Shown here one piece after another: positions 44,932-58,001 of a DNA stretch of 64,000 bases. Position 1 is the stretch's first letter, and every line of letters begins with the position of its first letter. Origin of the DNA: Zygnema cylindricum (Eukaryota > Streptophyta > Zygnematophyceae > Zygnematales > Zygnemataceae); the NCBI GenBank assembly GCA_037447655.1, contig JBBHKE010001834.1, positions 140,043 through 204,042 on the forward strand, written 5' to 3'. A program made the translations under genes and the position numbers. Below the pieces are notes generated by a model that saw only the letters and a program-made list of their open reading frames with translations, did no database searches and was not told the origin of the DNA.

Positions 44932-47900
44932 ATGTACATTATCATCGTGCTTAACCCTTTTTTTTTATTTGTTGAAAAAATTGTGCCGTGAACACAATTT
45001 GTTGTATTTTATCATTTCTGACCCAGCAAAGCTGAGTTAGTCATTATTATGGTGAAACTGATTTTTTTCCAGAAAAAAAGAATTGTGAACAGTGTTGGTG
45101 ATGTTATATGGGTTTTTTTTTTTTCATAACTGTCTTTGGATCTCCGTTACACTCATAGGACAAATGCACAAGCTTCCAATTCAACCCAGACCCAGAATCA
45201 ATGAAGTCTTGCTTTTTTTTTTGTCTTTTTTTTTTTTTTTGTAAGTTTGTGATTTTAGGTCGTTTGGTAATCGGTCTTATGTGGTTTGGCTTTTACGCAA
45301 AAATAAAAATATTCCCCTCAAAATACAATCCTAAAAACCCGATTTATTTCAGATAAATATATACTTGAAGCTAACATGGTGTTATTTGAACCTCAAATAT
45401 GTTTCTTTTTTATGACGGCCTAACTGTTTTGCTTGGAACTTATTTTGTGGAGGGAATCGCCCTCGAATGATTTCTCCATGTTGACTTATATTATAATCTA
45501 TTATGCTGACTTAACGAAACGTGTTATTCTATTCTATTCTACTTTATATATTATCTATGTTATATATTGTATTTTATATTTTATTAATAAGAAACATGTT
45601 GATTGATCCTGTTTATGCTCTATTCTATCCTATTCTATTCTGTTCTATTCTCTTTTTTTCTGTTTTAATAGAACCTGTTTGATTTTATTCGATTATGTTT
45701 TTTTCTATTCTAGTCTATTCTATTCTAATGTCTTCTATTCTATTTCATTTTGTTCAGTTCTGTTTTGTTTTTTTTTCATCCTGTCCTGTTCCAATCTATT
45801 CTGGTCCATCCTATTCTCTTCTCTTCCTCCCTTTTCCTCTCTCCTCCTCTCTCCTCTTGACTTCTCCTGTCTTCTCTTTTCTGCGCCTCTCTTCGCTTCT
45901 CTCCTCCTCTCTCCTCTTTTCTTCTCTCCTCTCCTCTTTTCTTCTTTCCTCCTTTCTCCTCCTCTCTCCTCTCCTCTTCTTTCATCCTCTCCTCCCTTCT
46001 CCTCTTCTTGCCTCCCCTCTCTTCTCACTGAACTTCTCTCTCTTTTCTCCGGGTGGTGCTCGGTTCAATAGCAATGGTGTCAAAAAGGGTGGGTTTGGTC
46101 TTCTCTCTAGTGAGTTTTCCCCGGGCCGTTGTCTCTCTCTTTCCTCCCTTTTGAGTGCGTATGTTTGTCTCCTCATCTCTGTGTTCATCCTCCCTTAGTA
46201 AATCAAAGCCGTGAGGATCCTTGCTATCCTTTCCTCAACTATCTGCCTCGTCTGGAGCTGACTTACCGAGTGCCTTGATTTTCTCGGATCCTTTGTCAAA
46301 TCAAGTCTCTGTAAGCTCCATTAGTACCCCATACAAGATTTATTCTTCAGCGGGGTGCTTGTAGGCCGTCATCAGATTTAGATTCTCGAGGTTCGGATAC
46401 TCGAGGTTCAGATACTGGAGGTTCGGATACTCGAGGTTCAGATACTGGAGGTTCGGATACTCGAGGTTCGGATACTCCAGGTTCAGATACTCCAGGTTCA
46501 GATACTCGAGGTTCGGATACGCGAGGTTCGGATACTCAAAGTTTGTTAAATATCAAGGGGAGATGTCCTTGAAAGAGGGCTTGCGCATCCGCGATATGCC
46601 CATTGGGGTCCATTCTTGACATGCCCGCCCTATCTCCCCCAGTTCTCTCCGTACCTTAGGATTGAATTCCTCTCCCAACCTCCGCTATATGGTTCCCTTG
46701 TTGCGGGCGGCTTTTGATCTGCCCGGTTTCCAACTCGACCCTGTGTATCTCTCGCTAAGGGTCGGTGTCCTTGGCTCGGGGGAGGTCCATTCTCTCCTTG
46801 GTGTGATAGTTGGAGGTGCTACTGGTCCTCCACCCCGGCGCCTTTCTAGTTTGTACATCCTTTTACTTTTCTGCCCATGTCCATTGGACTTCTCCCCTGT
46901 TTCAAGATCGCCATTTTTTGGTTCTGTTGACCCTAATGTAGCCATCCCTTTTTTCTTTGAGAACCAACCTACTATTTGATGTTCAGGGAGGCCCTGTTTT
47001 TTGGGCTTTCTGTGTGCTTTAGGGGGCATGTGTTTCCCTTTCACCCCATTTCCTCGTAGTTCCTTACTTGCCTCATCTTTCTTTGATCCCCATGAGGTAC
47101 CTGTGCTGACTGCTCTCTCTCTCCTCCTAATTTCATTTTTACATCTGACCTGCCGTATCCTTCTCTTTCTCCCTCTCCTCCCTCTTTTCGCTCTCTTTTG
47201 ACACCTCCCTCTCCTCCTTGTCTTCCCTCTCTCTCCTCCTTTCTCTCCTCCCTCTCCTCCCTCTCCTCTCTCTGGTTGGAGCTGCCTTAACCTCTTGGGC
47301 ATGCCAAAGGTTCCCCCAATCCTGGGACATCCGGTCACTCTAATGCCTATCCCTTTTGCTCCCTTGTTTTTTTTCCCTTGCTACCGGTTGACTAGTAATT
47401 TTTGGGGCTACTCTTGTCTCGGTGACAACCTGTTGGTTATCTCTCTTTCTCCAAACCGTTTTGTTTGGTACTTCTTCGAAGAGTCGGACCCCCTTCCTTT
47501 ATCCGAGACAACCTATGCTGACTGCCCTTCTCCAGTGGCGTTGTTCTGTCTCATCTCCCATCTCCATGTGTGAGGTGGCCGGCCTTCACCTGTCTTCCCC
47601 TCCTCGGGCGGCTCTCTTTGCGGCTCGTCGGGGTCCTTGAAGACTTCAAAATCGTCTCTTGATCCCCCAAAACCTAACCAATGTTGTCGAAGTTGTCGTT
47701 TTCTCAATGGCGCAATCAAGGGATTTGGAATCCTTCCTTCATATTCTTCCTAATGCAGTTGCTTCCAACCCACTTTGTTTATTAGAGAAGAGTTCTTCCG
47801 TGTTCCTCCATCGTTGTTTAGCCCTACCACTGATTGTGTAGAAGGGCCCTTCCCTATTATTTTTTCGATGAAAATGTGTGTACTCAATTCTTTATTGGGC

Positions 47901-48738
47901 TAAGGCTAATTGTTGTCGTTCTACCTTTGAAAGATTATGATGTTGTTGGGAGGGCGTCGTGTCTCTCACCCTTTCCAATCGTTCCAAAATATTTCACTTC
48001 TCGAATAAGGACAACCCAAGGCCCAATTCTTGATGAATCTGAATCGTCTTAAGATTCTTCGTTATCACTGTCTCGCAATTCCCTTAACGGCCCCTCTCAT
48101 TTAACCATTTTTTTCAGTATTTGTACCATAGGTCTTCATGGTCCTTCTACTACTCTTGCTCCTTTATTGTTTTCGATCTGATGGGGATTGACGCAACTCT
48201 TTTGTCCTTTAGAAGTGATTTTTCCTTGTCTTGCCTAGGAGCAGGTCCCTACACTTCCATCGCTTTTTGTATCGTGCCCTGTTGTTCCATTTCGGTTGCA
48301 TATTTTCGACCGATGCCTAGACTTTCATGTCTTGCTTTTGCTTCCATGTCGCACGACAGTGTGCTCCCCTATTCCCAATCCTCTGCTTCTACCTCGCGGG
48401 CCACAAATGTTCTCACCAAACTTCTCTCTACCTTTTTTTTTTGGCCTACCGCTTCTTGCCAGGGCTCCTCTACCAACAATAGTAGCCCATCGGGTTCCTT
48501 TTCATTTGTATAAGCTTTGTATTGGTTTCCGGTGAATCTATTCGGTTAAGTAAATCCTCGTTAAATGATACTAGCTCCTCGTGTGTTTGCGGCATCCGAA
48601 GTCCAAACTTCCAATTTACCCTCCCTAATTCCGAGGTTCACCAATGTCAACTTCACAACCGTGGTGACAAGTTGAGGTGTTTTTTAGTTTTTAGCCTTCT
48701 CGGGTACATTTTACTATATGAGCCTGTAGGGACGACAA
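44932..48738. other. Non-genic low-complexity region
   Basis: No supportable gene. It holds T runs (45110-45240), TATTC/TTCTA pentamers (about 45525-45780), a CTCCT pyrimidine tract (about 45810-46060) and a 15-bp tandem array (46384-46544). A 217-codon minus-strand opening (46685-47338) is Arg/Lys/Glu/Gly-rich and arises from CT-rich DNA. The long openings here lack domains. Confidence 0.55.
46384..46544 (+). repeat. 15-bp tandem repeat, about 10 copies
   Basis: Units of GAGGTTCGGATACTC and variants (C/G at the first base, A/G at base 9, C/G at base 15). As the length is a multiple of three, every frame is periodic; one reads (GSDTR/G/P)n. It is not inside a gene I can support. Confidence 0.9.
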
Positions 48739-49271
48739 TACACGGCGAATCGTAATTAGAGTAATGAAAAAATTAGAGTACAAAAACAAAACAAAAAACA
48801 AATTAGAGTAGTTAACGCTATTTTATGTGATAGAGTTGTTTCAACTATGAAGTTTACTCTAATTTATTTAAGTACTCTAAATTGGCACGCTAATATCCTC
48901 TACTGTAAATAAGGTAGTCGTACAGAATTTGGCAAAACGTACAGTTTATTGTCACTGTGACGTTTGCACTACGCGGTTTGTTAAAACGCAGTTACATGAC
49001 AACGGCCTGTATTAAATCATTATTTGTACTTTTTTACTTAATAAAGTACAATTTTGCACGGTCTAACACCGTTCCTACTCCACCGGTCTAACACCGTTCC
49101 TACTCCACACTATTTAAAACGAACCTATATTAAAATTAAAAACGCTAATTAAACTTTACCTTAAATAGAATAATGAAAAAATTAGAATCATTAACTCTAT
49201 TTCATGTGATAGAGTTGAAATTTCGAGCGACCGAATTACAGTAATTTACTCTAATTACGATTCGCGGTGTA
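48739..49271. mobile_element. MITE with 26-bp terminal inverted repeats (533 bp)
   Basis: The left end TACACGGCGAATCGTAATTA and the right end are inverted copies with one mismatch, extending to AGAGTAA. Inner repeats of AATTAGAGTA, and GTTCCTACTCCAC-containing duplicated segments (49060-49110), fill the middle. No coding capacity. Confidence 0.85.
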
Positions 49272-52200
49272 GCTTACTAACATGTGGCACCGCCTAGGAA
49301 GGAGCTTTGGTATTTCCTCCGAAATGCGTTGGCGTTTTGCTTCGCAATCGTAAGTCCTTGGCCCTTTCAAGAGGGTCTCTCTTGGGTACCTTTCTCAGAT
49401 TTTGCTCTTGGAGTCCTCGCTCGTGGTTCTCGCATCCACCTCTACTATCGGTTCTAAATATCTCAAAGTTACGAGACTGGCGCGTTTGTAGCTCGACCAT
49501 CAGTGGAAACGTAACCTTTTTGGTTCGTCTTTTTGAGGAGTGGTTTCCTTAACATATAGTTTCCTTTTTACCCCCTGAGGCATTACTTTCCTTAACCCCT
49601 AGAGTTATATTTCTATTTCTTGTTAGTCTTCGTCTACCTCCAAAGGAATTCCTTAACCCCCAAAGTTCCATTTCCACCTCTTGTTAGTCTTCGTATATTT
49701 TTAACGAAACTGTTTAGATAGTTCTCTAGTTCCCAACTCCACTTCCTCTATATTTTCCACCTGGTACTGTCATACAGATTTAACCCTTGGGACCCTTGCA
49801 TCTCTTCTTATAAAACCCTCATGTAAATAATGGTTCAATGGCAATCCCACAACACTTTCCAAGTCCTTCATTACCTTTTCTATTCTCCACTAATTTCGGA
49901 GGTTCCCCACGGTTCATCCTAGTCCTCCTCTTGCGTTACGGCACTTTTCTATGCATAACGTTTTCCCTCTTTTTTACAACAAAACCCTTGCCCACGTCTC
50001 CCACCTATCATGCTTCTCATGGGCCCCAATATTTCAAACTCTGCCGCATACGTACAAACCATGCTTCTTCCTAGTATTTTGCGAATTATCAAGCCCCATG
50101 GCCATGGTCGTCCACATAGGGACATAACACCACATTTGACAAAAACGGGCAACGGATGAGTGAGTCTGAGCGTCCCACACGTAATAGGAACCAACAAAGT
50201 CGAGTCGTTGTCCTGCCTTGGGCCAAAAGGAAAAACACTACTCGTTAGTCTCACCTTAAGATGAACGTGCGAGGAGCTCTCCTAGCCAGAATCTGTGCGG
50301 CAATGAGGTGGAGACACTCAACTAAGGTAACTTCAAGTAATTTGCTTTGCGTTCCAAGTAAATCAATCAAAGTGTGACCTACTCCCTTAAATGGACCAAT
50401 GCCTAATGTACCCAACAGTTAAATTCACTAAACCCCAACCCCTACGCCTTCTCCAACACCCCTCCTCATACTTTGCGTTAATCTTTCAACTACGAGCAAC
50501 TAATGCCTAAGAATGCGAACCACATTAAAATATGCAATAGAGAATCCTCAAGACAGGCAATATGGAAAAATAGAGGTCGACGTTTCAACAGAATGATGAG
50601 CTTAGCCTTACAAAATAGACACATCTAACAAAAGTTATTCAATCTAAGTTCTTTAAAGGTCAGTGTATGATGTTTGATCGAAACATAACGTCGCATTACT
50701 CTTCACCAATAGGTTCAGGTGGGGTTCCCTGGCACTATCACTTCTTACATAACGACAGTTCATGACCATTTCGTGAAAAGCCTCTACCTTGGTTTATGCC
50801 AAGTACATAGTTGCCAAAGGCCTCTACTATTCATGGGTAAGCAACTAGTCCACCTAACCCTATGGTTTAACCTATCTAGCTCTAAAGAGATGAATTTCCC
50901 CATGCAAGTCACCCTCTAAGAGATTTTTCTAGTTAGTTGAGTTAATTGTAAACAACTCCTAACCATCAACCAACCTCTCATAAGGCTGAGTGTTTCCCTT
51001 AGAAAACCAATTACAGTTCCATTTACGATACAAACCTTACCAATTATTTATTCTTACCCTCGCAGTCATCGAATAACACTATGGACTAATCTAACGGTCT
51101 CCATCAACCAACCTCTCATAAAGCTGAGTGTTTCCCTTAGAAAACCAATTACAGGCCCATTTACGATACAAACCTTGCCAATTATTTATTCTTACCCTCG
51201 CAGTCATCGAATAACACTATGGACTAATCTAACGGTCTAGGTGATCCCCACAGACCGATAAGGCCCACACTGCATCTTTGTATGTCGTCGGTCCAAGACG
51301 TTCGGTTGGTGAAGGAGAGAAGAAGCAGCACCAAAGGGAGTTTTCCCATGGTACTATGATAGCCAGCAACAGGGGAAATCCCCTTTGAGTTCGTCTTCTC
51401 GCGGGATCTTGAGTTCGCCCGCGACGTCTCTCGAATATCCTGCGGTGTCTCTCAAGGTCAAATAACGCGGGTGGTTTGGCATCCCACGAGGCTGGATTTT
51501 TTTGGTGTCGCTTAGAGGAGATCGTGCCATAAACATACCCATGGATCCCCTTAGAAAGTGAACACGCGAAAAAAGAAAGGGGAGAATTGCCCCCGGTCTC
51601 CTCGAAATGTCGTGGTTTTGGAACAACAGTCAAATATCACGGTTGCAAGTAAATGGCCCTTGAGCTCATCGTCAATGTCTCTTCTACCCGCAAACATTGT
51701 CAATATGTGACCAAAAAATTTAAACCCTTTGTATAACACCCTTCTATTTCCTATGAAGGCTTAAGTATCTTAGTGCTTTGGTTTCCCTAATTCCCCCGTG
51801 TTAAGTGGTCCTTGCTTAGTATTCCTTGGAGCTATATCGTTTGAAACTCGCGTGATGCTCCCAATTCACACCCCTCTAAATACCTAGGACATTGAGTAGT
51901 TCCACGGTCAATCCACTCCCCAAGATCCAAACATCATATCAAGCCTCCCCGCAAATATACATACTAGCATATCTAGAACCCCTTAGGAAAAAACAAGTTG
52001 GTCTTGTTGAATATTCCACGAGCTTCAAACATAGTTCATGTGGAGGGACGGCTCATCCTCAAAATTATGATGTACTAAAAAAAAATGTGTTTTGTTTTTT
52101 CAACCCACTGTCACGTCATCTTCAAACTTAATCTTAAAACATATCGGCGATGTGCTTTAAATAAAGTAAAACCACTTTCACAAGTAGGAAAACATACTCG

Positions 52201-53749
52201 CACGTGTCAAAAGTTTTCAATCTTTTTTTAACGATGAAAAAAAGTACTGGGCCGCTCATTTTTTTCCGCTTACGTCTTGTCTTGTACGGTTTTTTTTTTC
52301 AGGGGTCTCGAGGCTAAAGTGCCATTTCACGAAAAAGTGAAAAATATTCGAAGGTGCCATGACTTTTATTTCCATTCATGGTGATTGGACATGAGAGGCA
52401 AATGCAAAGGCACGTTGTACAGCCATGGCTGTAACGCTATACAACCAAAGACATGCGACATACAAAATCGTTTAAAAAATTACGATATGTCTTGCGACGC
52501 TTGAACAAGTTTTGAAAAATACGGTGAGACAAGACAGATTGTATACGTCGACAGTCGTCACAGGCATTGTCGACGTGTACAATTGTCACACCTTTCAGTA
52601 ATAATTTCGTTGTTTACACATTGGGACACTTGAAAACCGTGTACGACAAATCTGCGCTAAAATACAAAGTAAGTTCGCTAAGTTACATTTACATGAGCCC
52701 GTACCCTAAGGGTACTTTCGCATGTAACCAAAAGTTAGTCTTGTTACTTTGTTTTTTAGCGAAGATTCTCCGTACAACTTTCAGAGCATTCGAATGTTAA
52801 CTCAAATAACTTGTTACGTAAAACAGTGACTTACATAGACGTGTACGAAACAACATTACAGATGAAATGGTTCACAAAATGAGGCGAAACTTCCACTCGG
52901 CTTCAATTTGAGGCGTCACTCTACACGTTGTACAATTTTTGTGTCCGTACGCCACATTGTCGACGTGGAGGCTTTCAGTACACTGTTGTATTGAGCACTC
53001 CACAGAACGCCCTTCTCTTCTCTGCCATGTCGTGTCTTCGTACTTTCCACCATCTTTTTTCCCCATTCTTGCAAAACCGAACACAAAGCAAACAAACCAT
53101 AAATCAATGCACGGAAAACAATACGCACAAGCTGGAAACGTGTAGTGGGATTTTTTTTTGGTACTCCGCGCACAAAAAATGTAAAAAACTTATGACACGT
53201 GCGACAGCATCTTCCTATTCGCTTACCACATGGAACTTTTTTTAAAATCACCTCGCGATGTGATTTTATGTAAATTTTGAACATGAGCTGGAAGGACGCA
53301 AAAGTGGGTGGAAATGCGCTATACGACAAACTGCAGTACATATAAAATTTAAAGGTAACACAGATTGTACTGAAGAAATTTCAGTGTTTTTGTACGGCTA
53401 CGAATTTTCTCGTTTTTTTCTAAGTTATGGACGAAAACGACATAAACTAATTGTAACGTTAGCGCATGCAAAAGTATCCTAAGTGTCAAAAAAAGGCGTC
53501 GACACTTGAAATTGTGTCCGTTGCCATGGAAAAGGGTACTCAGATTTGATTCAGTGATAAAGACGAGGAAAAATCACGCGGAACTGTCTCACATGTTCGA
53601 ACGTCAGATATGTGAAAATAGGTTATATCGGCTAAAGTATGGGGTGGGGGGAAAGTGTGCCCAAATTAGCGTTAATTTTTGGCGAAGGGCTTTGAACCCA
53701 AAATAGAATTAATAACACTAATTATTTCACGCTAATAGCTATTCACGGT
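49272..53749. other. Non-genic region without recognisable elements
   Basis: Many short openings on both strands but no domain, no intron-linked frame and no LTR pair seen. It includes one 138-bp tandem duplication (50964-51239). The last part (about 53660-53755) ends CACGCTAATAGCTATTCACGGTGTA, a right end resembling the MITE at 48739. Confidence 0.5.
50964..51239. repeat. 138-bp tandem duplication, two copies
   Basis: Copies at 50964-51101 and 51102-51239 differ at only a handful of positions, indicating a recent event. Each holds CCAACCTCTCATAA and ATTCTTACCCTCGCAGTC. Confidence 0.9.
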
Positions 53750-53757
53750 GTAATTTC

Positions 53758-55395
53758 TAGTGTTGTTTATCGGTAAAAAACTTATCGCGATAACACCAAT
53801 ATCGATAGTTATCGGTTATCGAACGGTCAGAGGTCTTGATATATCAGTCCGAGACAAACAAATTCCATATCGCCGATAACTTAAAATATATATTACGCAT
53901 ACTATAGTACTTTATAATATAGTATATTACATTATTTACATTATATAGCGTGGCATGCCATATATAACAATCTGTTCCGTTTCTATTTCAACTGAAAATG
54001 ATTACGAATAGTGCATCACGTAAACGTAGACAAATTTAAAATAATATTTTACAGTTCTAAAAGTATACTACAGTACCGAAACGGAAATTTAAAATACATT
54101 GTAAAATTTGAGAATCAATATTTTTCGAAAAAAAAAGCACAGACCAGGCAGCCGCCAATTACAGCCACCATATTTTTAAAATTCTGCAACACTTAATTGG
54201 GGAAATACTAGTCTTTTATAAAATAGTAAAAAAACTAAAGTTATATATTTATTCATTCTGAGAAAACTGTAGGAGGAGAGGAGGATGGGGCTCAAATTTT
54301 TGAGCAGAGGAGGATGGGGCACAAATTTTTGAGCAGGAGGTAGAAGAGACTGAAAATGTCAAAGTATTAGAGAACTTACAAAAAAATAAGGAGGAATGCA
54401 AACATGCTAAAAAATCCATTCCGAAAGGAGCGTATCAAAAGTATGGAATCATTTTAAGGTAGATTAAGGCAGATTTTGAATATGGTGGTTTCGAAATTGA
54501 AAACATTGATAAATTAAAAATTGAATTTGAGAATTTATACATTGCAGATTTTTAGAGATTGAGATTTTAAAAGATAGGAATTGCATAATTTTCAGATTTT
54601 GAATATGGTGGTTTGGAAATTGAAAACATTGATAATTTAAAAATTGAATTTTGAGAATTTTGACATTGCAGATTTTTAGAGATTGAGAATTGGTTAGTTA
54701 AGAATCTTAGAATTTTCAGAATGTGAAATTGGTGATTTGGCAAGATGTGAAAAATTGAGAATTTGGGAATTCAATTTTTAACATTATGACATTTAATTGA
54801 TTATGTATGTTGGTGAATTGAGGCATGAAAGACTTGTATGTTAATGCCTCTAAGCTGGACTAGAAATAGGACTAAGAAATATCAAATATGTTATAAATAA
54901 CGCCATGTAATGTATACGGAATATGCGACAATATCTCATAATCGTCCAATATTCAGCTTATGCATTTGTTTTGCCCAACCTGATTTCATATCGTTTGTAA
55001 TATGGACTGAAAAGGCATCAAAGTAAAAAGGTACAGTCTAAAGAACATTCAGAAAGGGTATGGCAGCGTGGAACCCAAGTAAAACCCCCTTTAACTTAGA
55101 AATAATCAAAGAAAAATCGTGATTTTTCACCGAAATCGAGGGAAAGGGGGTCCGTTGCACATCCGGGGAATAACACGTACAGTTGAGTGTACTGGCCGTA
55201 CATTTTTCTGTACAGTCCGTACAGTTTTCGCCGATAGTTATCGATATCGGTGATATCGCCGATAAAAACTGATAAATATTGGTTATTTATCGGCAATAAC
55301 ACCGATAACGATATATCGTACCAATATATCGATTATCGAGTACCCGAAAAAGGTCCATATCGGTTATCACAAATCCTTACCGATACACAACACTA
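53758..55395. mobile_element. hAT-like element, copy 3 (1638 bp), with perfect TSD
   Basis: Begins TAGTGTTGTTTATCGGTAA and ends TTACCGATACACAACACTA. It is flanked by GTAATTTC on both sides (53750-53757 and 55396-55403), an 8-bp duplication typical of the hAT superfamily. It matches 22401-23185 at both ends. The extra middle part holds a 123-bp AT-rich tandem repeat. No transposase was seen, so it is non-autonomous. Confidence 0.9.
54472..54720. repeat. 123-bp AT-rich tandem repeat inside the hAT-like element
   Basis: GATTTTGAATATGGTGG starts at 54472 and 54595; units also share AAAACATTGATAA and GACATTGCAGATTTTTAGAG-type segments. Confidence 0.8.
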
Positions 55396-55667
55396 GTAAT
55401 TTCTACCTGAATCGTAATCCGTTATATTGCACACTAAAACTATGGTAATTTTCTAGCAGACAAATCGTCCTTTTTACATATTGTTCGCTAACACCCGGTT
55501 CGATATCTGACAATTGTGTCACATTGGCGTGATCCCCGGATCCATCAGCGTGCCATCTAGTCCGTCCAACATGTCCATCGGTAGTCGTGCCACTTGTTGT
55601 ATTTCGTCCTTCCGCTGATTCCGGATATCATAGCGGCTACGTTATGAGAATGTATCCAAATTAGTGT

Positions 55668-56362
55668 TAGGGTGAAGTTCCATTAGACAAAAAGTGAGGT
55701 TGTTTACAGAAATTTGGACCTCTCCGTACTACGTCGTACCTCTTATTTTGTTTTTATCCGGAAAACAACATTATAGAGAATCTTGCCAATATTATTCAAA
55801 AGTTTGAGAGGTAAGAATGACCGATGGATATTTTTTCGCGAAGCATTTGCTTCGAAAGTTTCTGTAATTGATGATGTACCTCACGAGTTACATCACCAAT
55901 TACAGAAAAATTTGAGGCGCGACACGTCGGATAATGAGCATACGTGTCAAGATGGCAACCAACGAAAATCAAAATATTTCGCACAAGATATACGCATTCA
56001 ATAATACAACAGAAAATACAAACGAAATGTCATAACGCACTTCCCTCACGCTTTTTGTGTTAGCGCCCATTCGTCACACTATTTTTGGAAACGCTCAGGC
56101 GTCACGCGAAAGAACAAGAACCCTACAAAATGAGGTGGTACTTGACAAGGTGTCCACAAAGAGTACAAAAGTTACGCAAATGCAAATTTTTGGTCGGTGT
56201 GAAAAACATTGACGATTGCTAATATCTGATATTGACTTACGTGGTACCACACAATTTCAAGCACATGGATTACAATCTGCGCAATGGAACTTTGTTCAAA
56301 TTGTAGCATTCTCTAATGTCGGCCGTACAATTACAAAATGTCCTAATTGAACTTCACCCTTA
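55668..56362. mobile_element. TIR element (TAGGGTGAAGTTC family), copy 1
   Basis: Left end TAGGGTGAAGTTCCATTAG, right end TTGAACTTCACCCTTA. The interior has an inverted TCTGTAATTGATGATGTA/TACATCACCAATTACAGA hairpin at 55860-55910. No coding sequence is supported. It abuts the next copy without a gap. Confidence 0.65.
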
Positions 56363-56889
56363 GGGTGAAGTTCTAACAAACGAAAAGTGGGGTAGTTTAC
56401 ACAAATCAACGACTATCCGTACCAAACCGTACCGCTTATTTTGTTTTTATACGAAAAATAACATAACAGAGAATTTTGCCGATACTCTCCGAAGGTCTGG
56501 GAGGTAATACTTATCGTCGGATGTTCATCTGCGAGGCATTCGCTTCATTTTTTTCTGTAACTATCAACCCACCTCGAGGAGGTGGGCTGGCAAATACAGA
56601 AAAAAAAAATCGTGACACGCTATACGATTAAGCTACGTTTCATGATGTAAAACCAACGAGAAATCTTAAGATTTACACATGACACGCGCTTTCCAAAATA
56701 CAACCGAATATAAAAACGAAATTTCGCAACATTCCTTCGTCACGCTATTCTCGGTAACTTTTGTTTGTCACACTATTTCTCTCAAGGGACTTTCGTTATG
56801 TTCGCAAACAAAAACCCTAAAAAATGAGCTGGCGTACAGTTTAGCTTCTGCAAAAAGTATAAAAGTTATGTCGTATGATTACTTCGTAC

Positions 56890-57454
56890 CATAGTTCAAA
56901 AGTAGGCGTTTTTATGGTAGGCCTTTGGTAGGCGCACAAAACTTGGCACAAAACTCGCGCAGAGTAGGCATACTGCATGTGTGTGTGCGTTGTGCACAGT
57001 CTTCTACGAACGTACGAATTTGACGTAGCATCATAGTACAGCGCACGCCGCCGGACGAAATATTTTAGCGAACTGACGCTGCGTAGGATGACATTCCGCG
57101 GGAAAAAAAACCCGGAAAAAAAAACGCGGACGTAAGTCTTATCGTAAGTTGTGTTATGGGCTTTTCATGTGATCTTCTTAGATCACTACTTTGATCAGCG
57201 ACCGTCCGATCGTCCGAATCTGACGGTTTAAATAAAAAATACCTCAAAACTCACGGAAAAATAAAAATTTGTCCGAATGTTTTTCAAAATTTAGACATGA
57301 CGTTTAATTCTCTATCGATCGATGTGCAACTCAACCCTGTTACTATTATTTTTCATTCTGCGACCAATACAATATGGGTCTTAAGGCCATATTGTATGTT
57401 TTGCGTACAATAGGCATATTGTATGGGCCTACTTTCACCTACTTTTGAACTATG
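56890..57454. mobile_element. hAT-like MITE with CATAGTTC termini, copy 1 (565 bp)
   Basis: Starts CATAGTTCAAAAGTAGG and ends CCTACTTTTGAACTATG. Flanking octamers CTTCGTAC (56882-56889) and CTTTGTAC (57455-57462) differ by one base. No coding capacity. Confidence 0.85.
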
Positions 57455-57495
57455 CTTTGTACGCGGGTACATGGTACGAAAGTGAAGACTTGAAG

Positions 57496-58001
57496 CACAG
57501 TTCAAAAGTAGGCTTTTTTATGGTAGGCCTTTGGTAAGGGCACAAAACTTGGCACAAAATGCGCGTAGAGTAGGCATACTGTATGTGTGTGCTTTTGTGC
57601 ACACTTCTGTACGAACGTACGAATCTGACGTATGATCATAGTACAGCGCACGCCGCTGGACGAAATTTCAGCGAACTGACACAGCGTAGGATGAGTTGTG
57701 TTACGGGCTTTTCATGTGATCTTCTTAGATCGCTACTTTGATCAGCGACTGTCCGATCGTCCGAATCTGACGGCTTATATAAAAAATACCTCAAAACTCA
57801 CATATTTTTTTTTTTTTGTCCGAATGTTTTTCAAAATTTAGACATGACGTTTAATTCTCTATCGATCGATGTGCAACTCAACCATGTTACTATTTTTTTT
57901 CATTTTGCGACCAATACAATATGGGTCTTAAGGTCATATTGTATGTTTTACATACAATAGGCATATTGTATGGGCCTACTTTCACCTACTTTTGAACTAT
58001 G
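57496..58001. mobile_element. hAT-like MITE with CATAGTTC termini, copy 2 (506 bp)
   Basis: Starts CACAGTTCAAAAGTAGG and ends CCTACTTTTGAACTATG, with perfect 8-bp TSDs ACTTGAAG (57488-57495 and 58002-58009). It is nearly the same sequence as copy 1, with a 40-50 bp deletion near the CGCGGGAAAAAAAACCC region. Confidence 0.88.

Noticed and set aside
45679-46198. Ser/Leu/Phe-rich ORFs of 130-167 codons
   Set aside because: They come from TTCTA and CTCCT low-complexity DNA; two frames and the opposite strand are equally open.
46685-47338. 217-codon basic ORF on the minus strand, possibly a gag or RNA-binding protein
   Set aside because: The composition (Arg/Glu/Gly/Lys) follows CT-rich DNA. There is no zinc knuckle, no neighbouring pol and no LTR.
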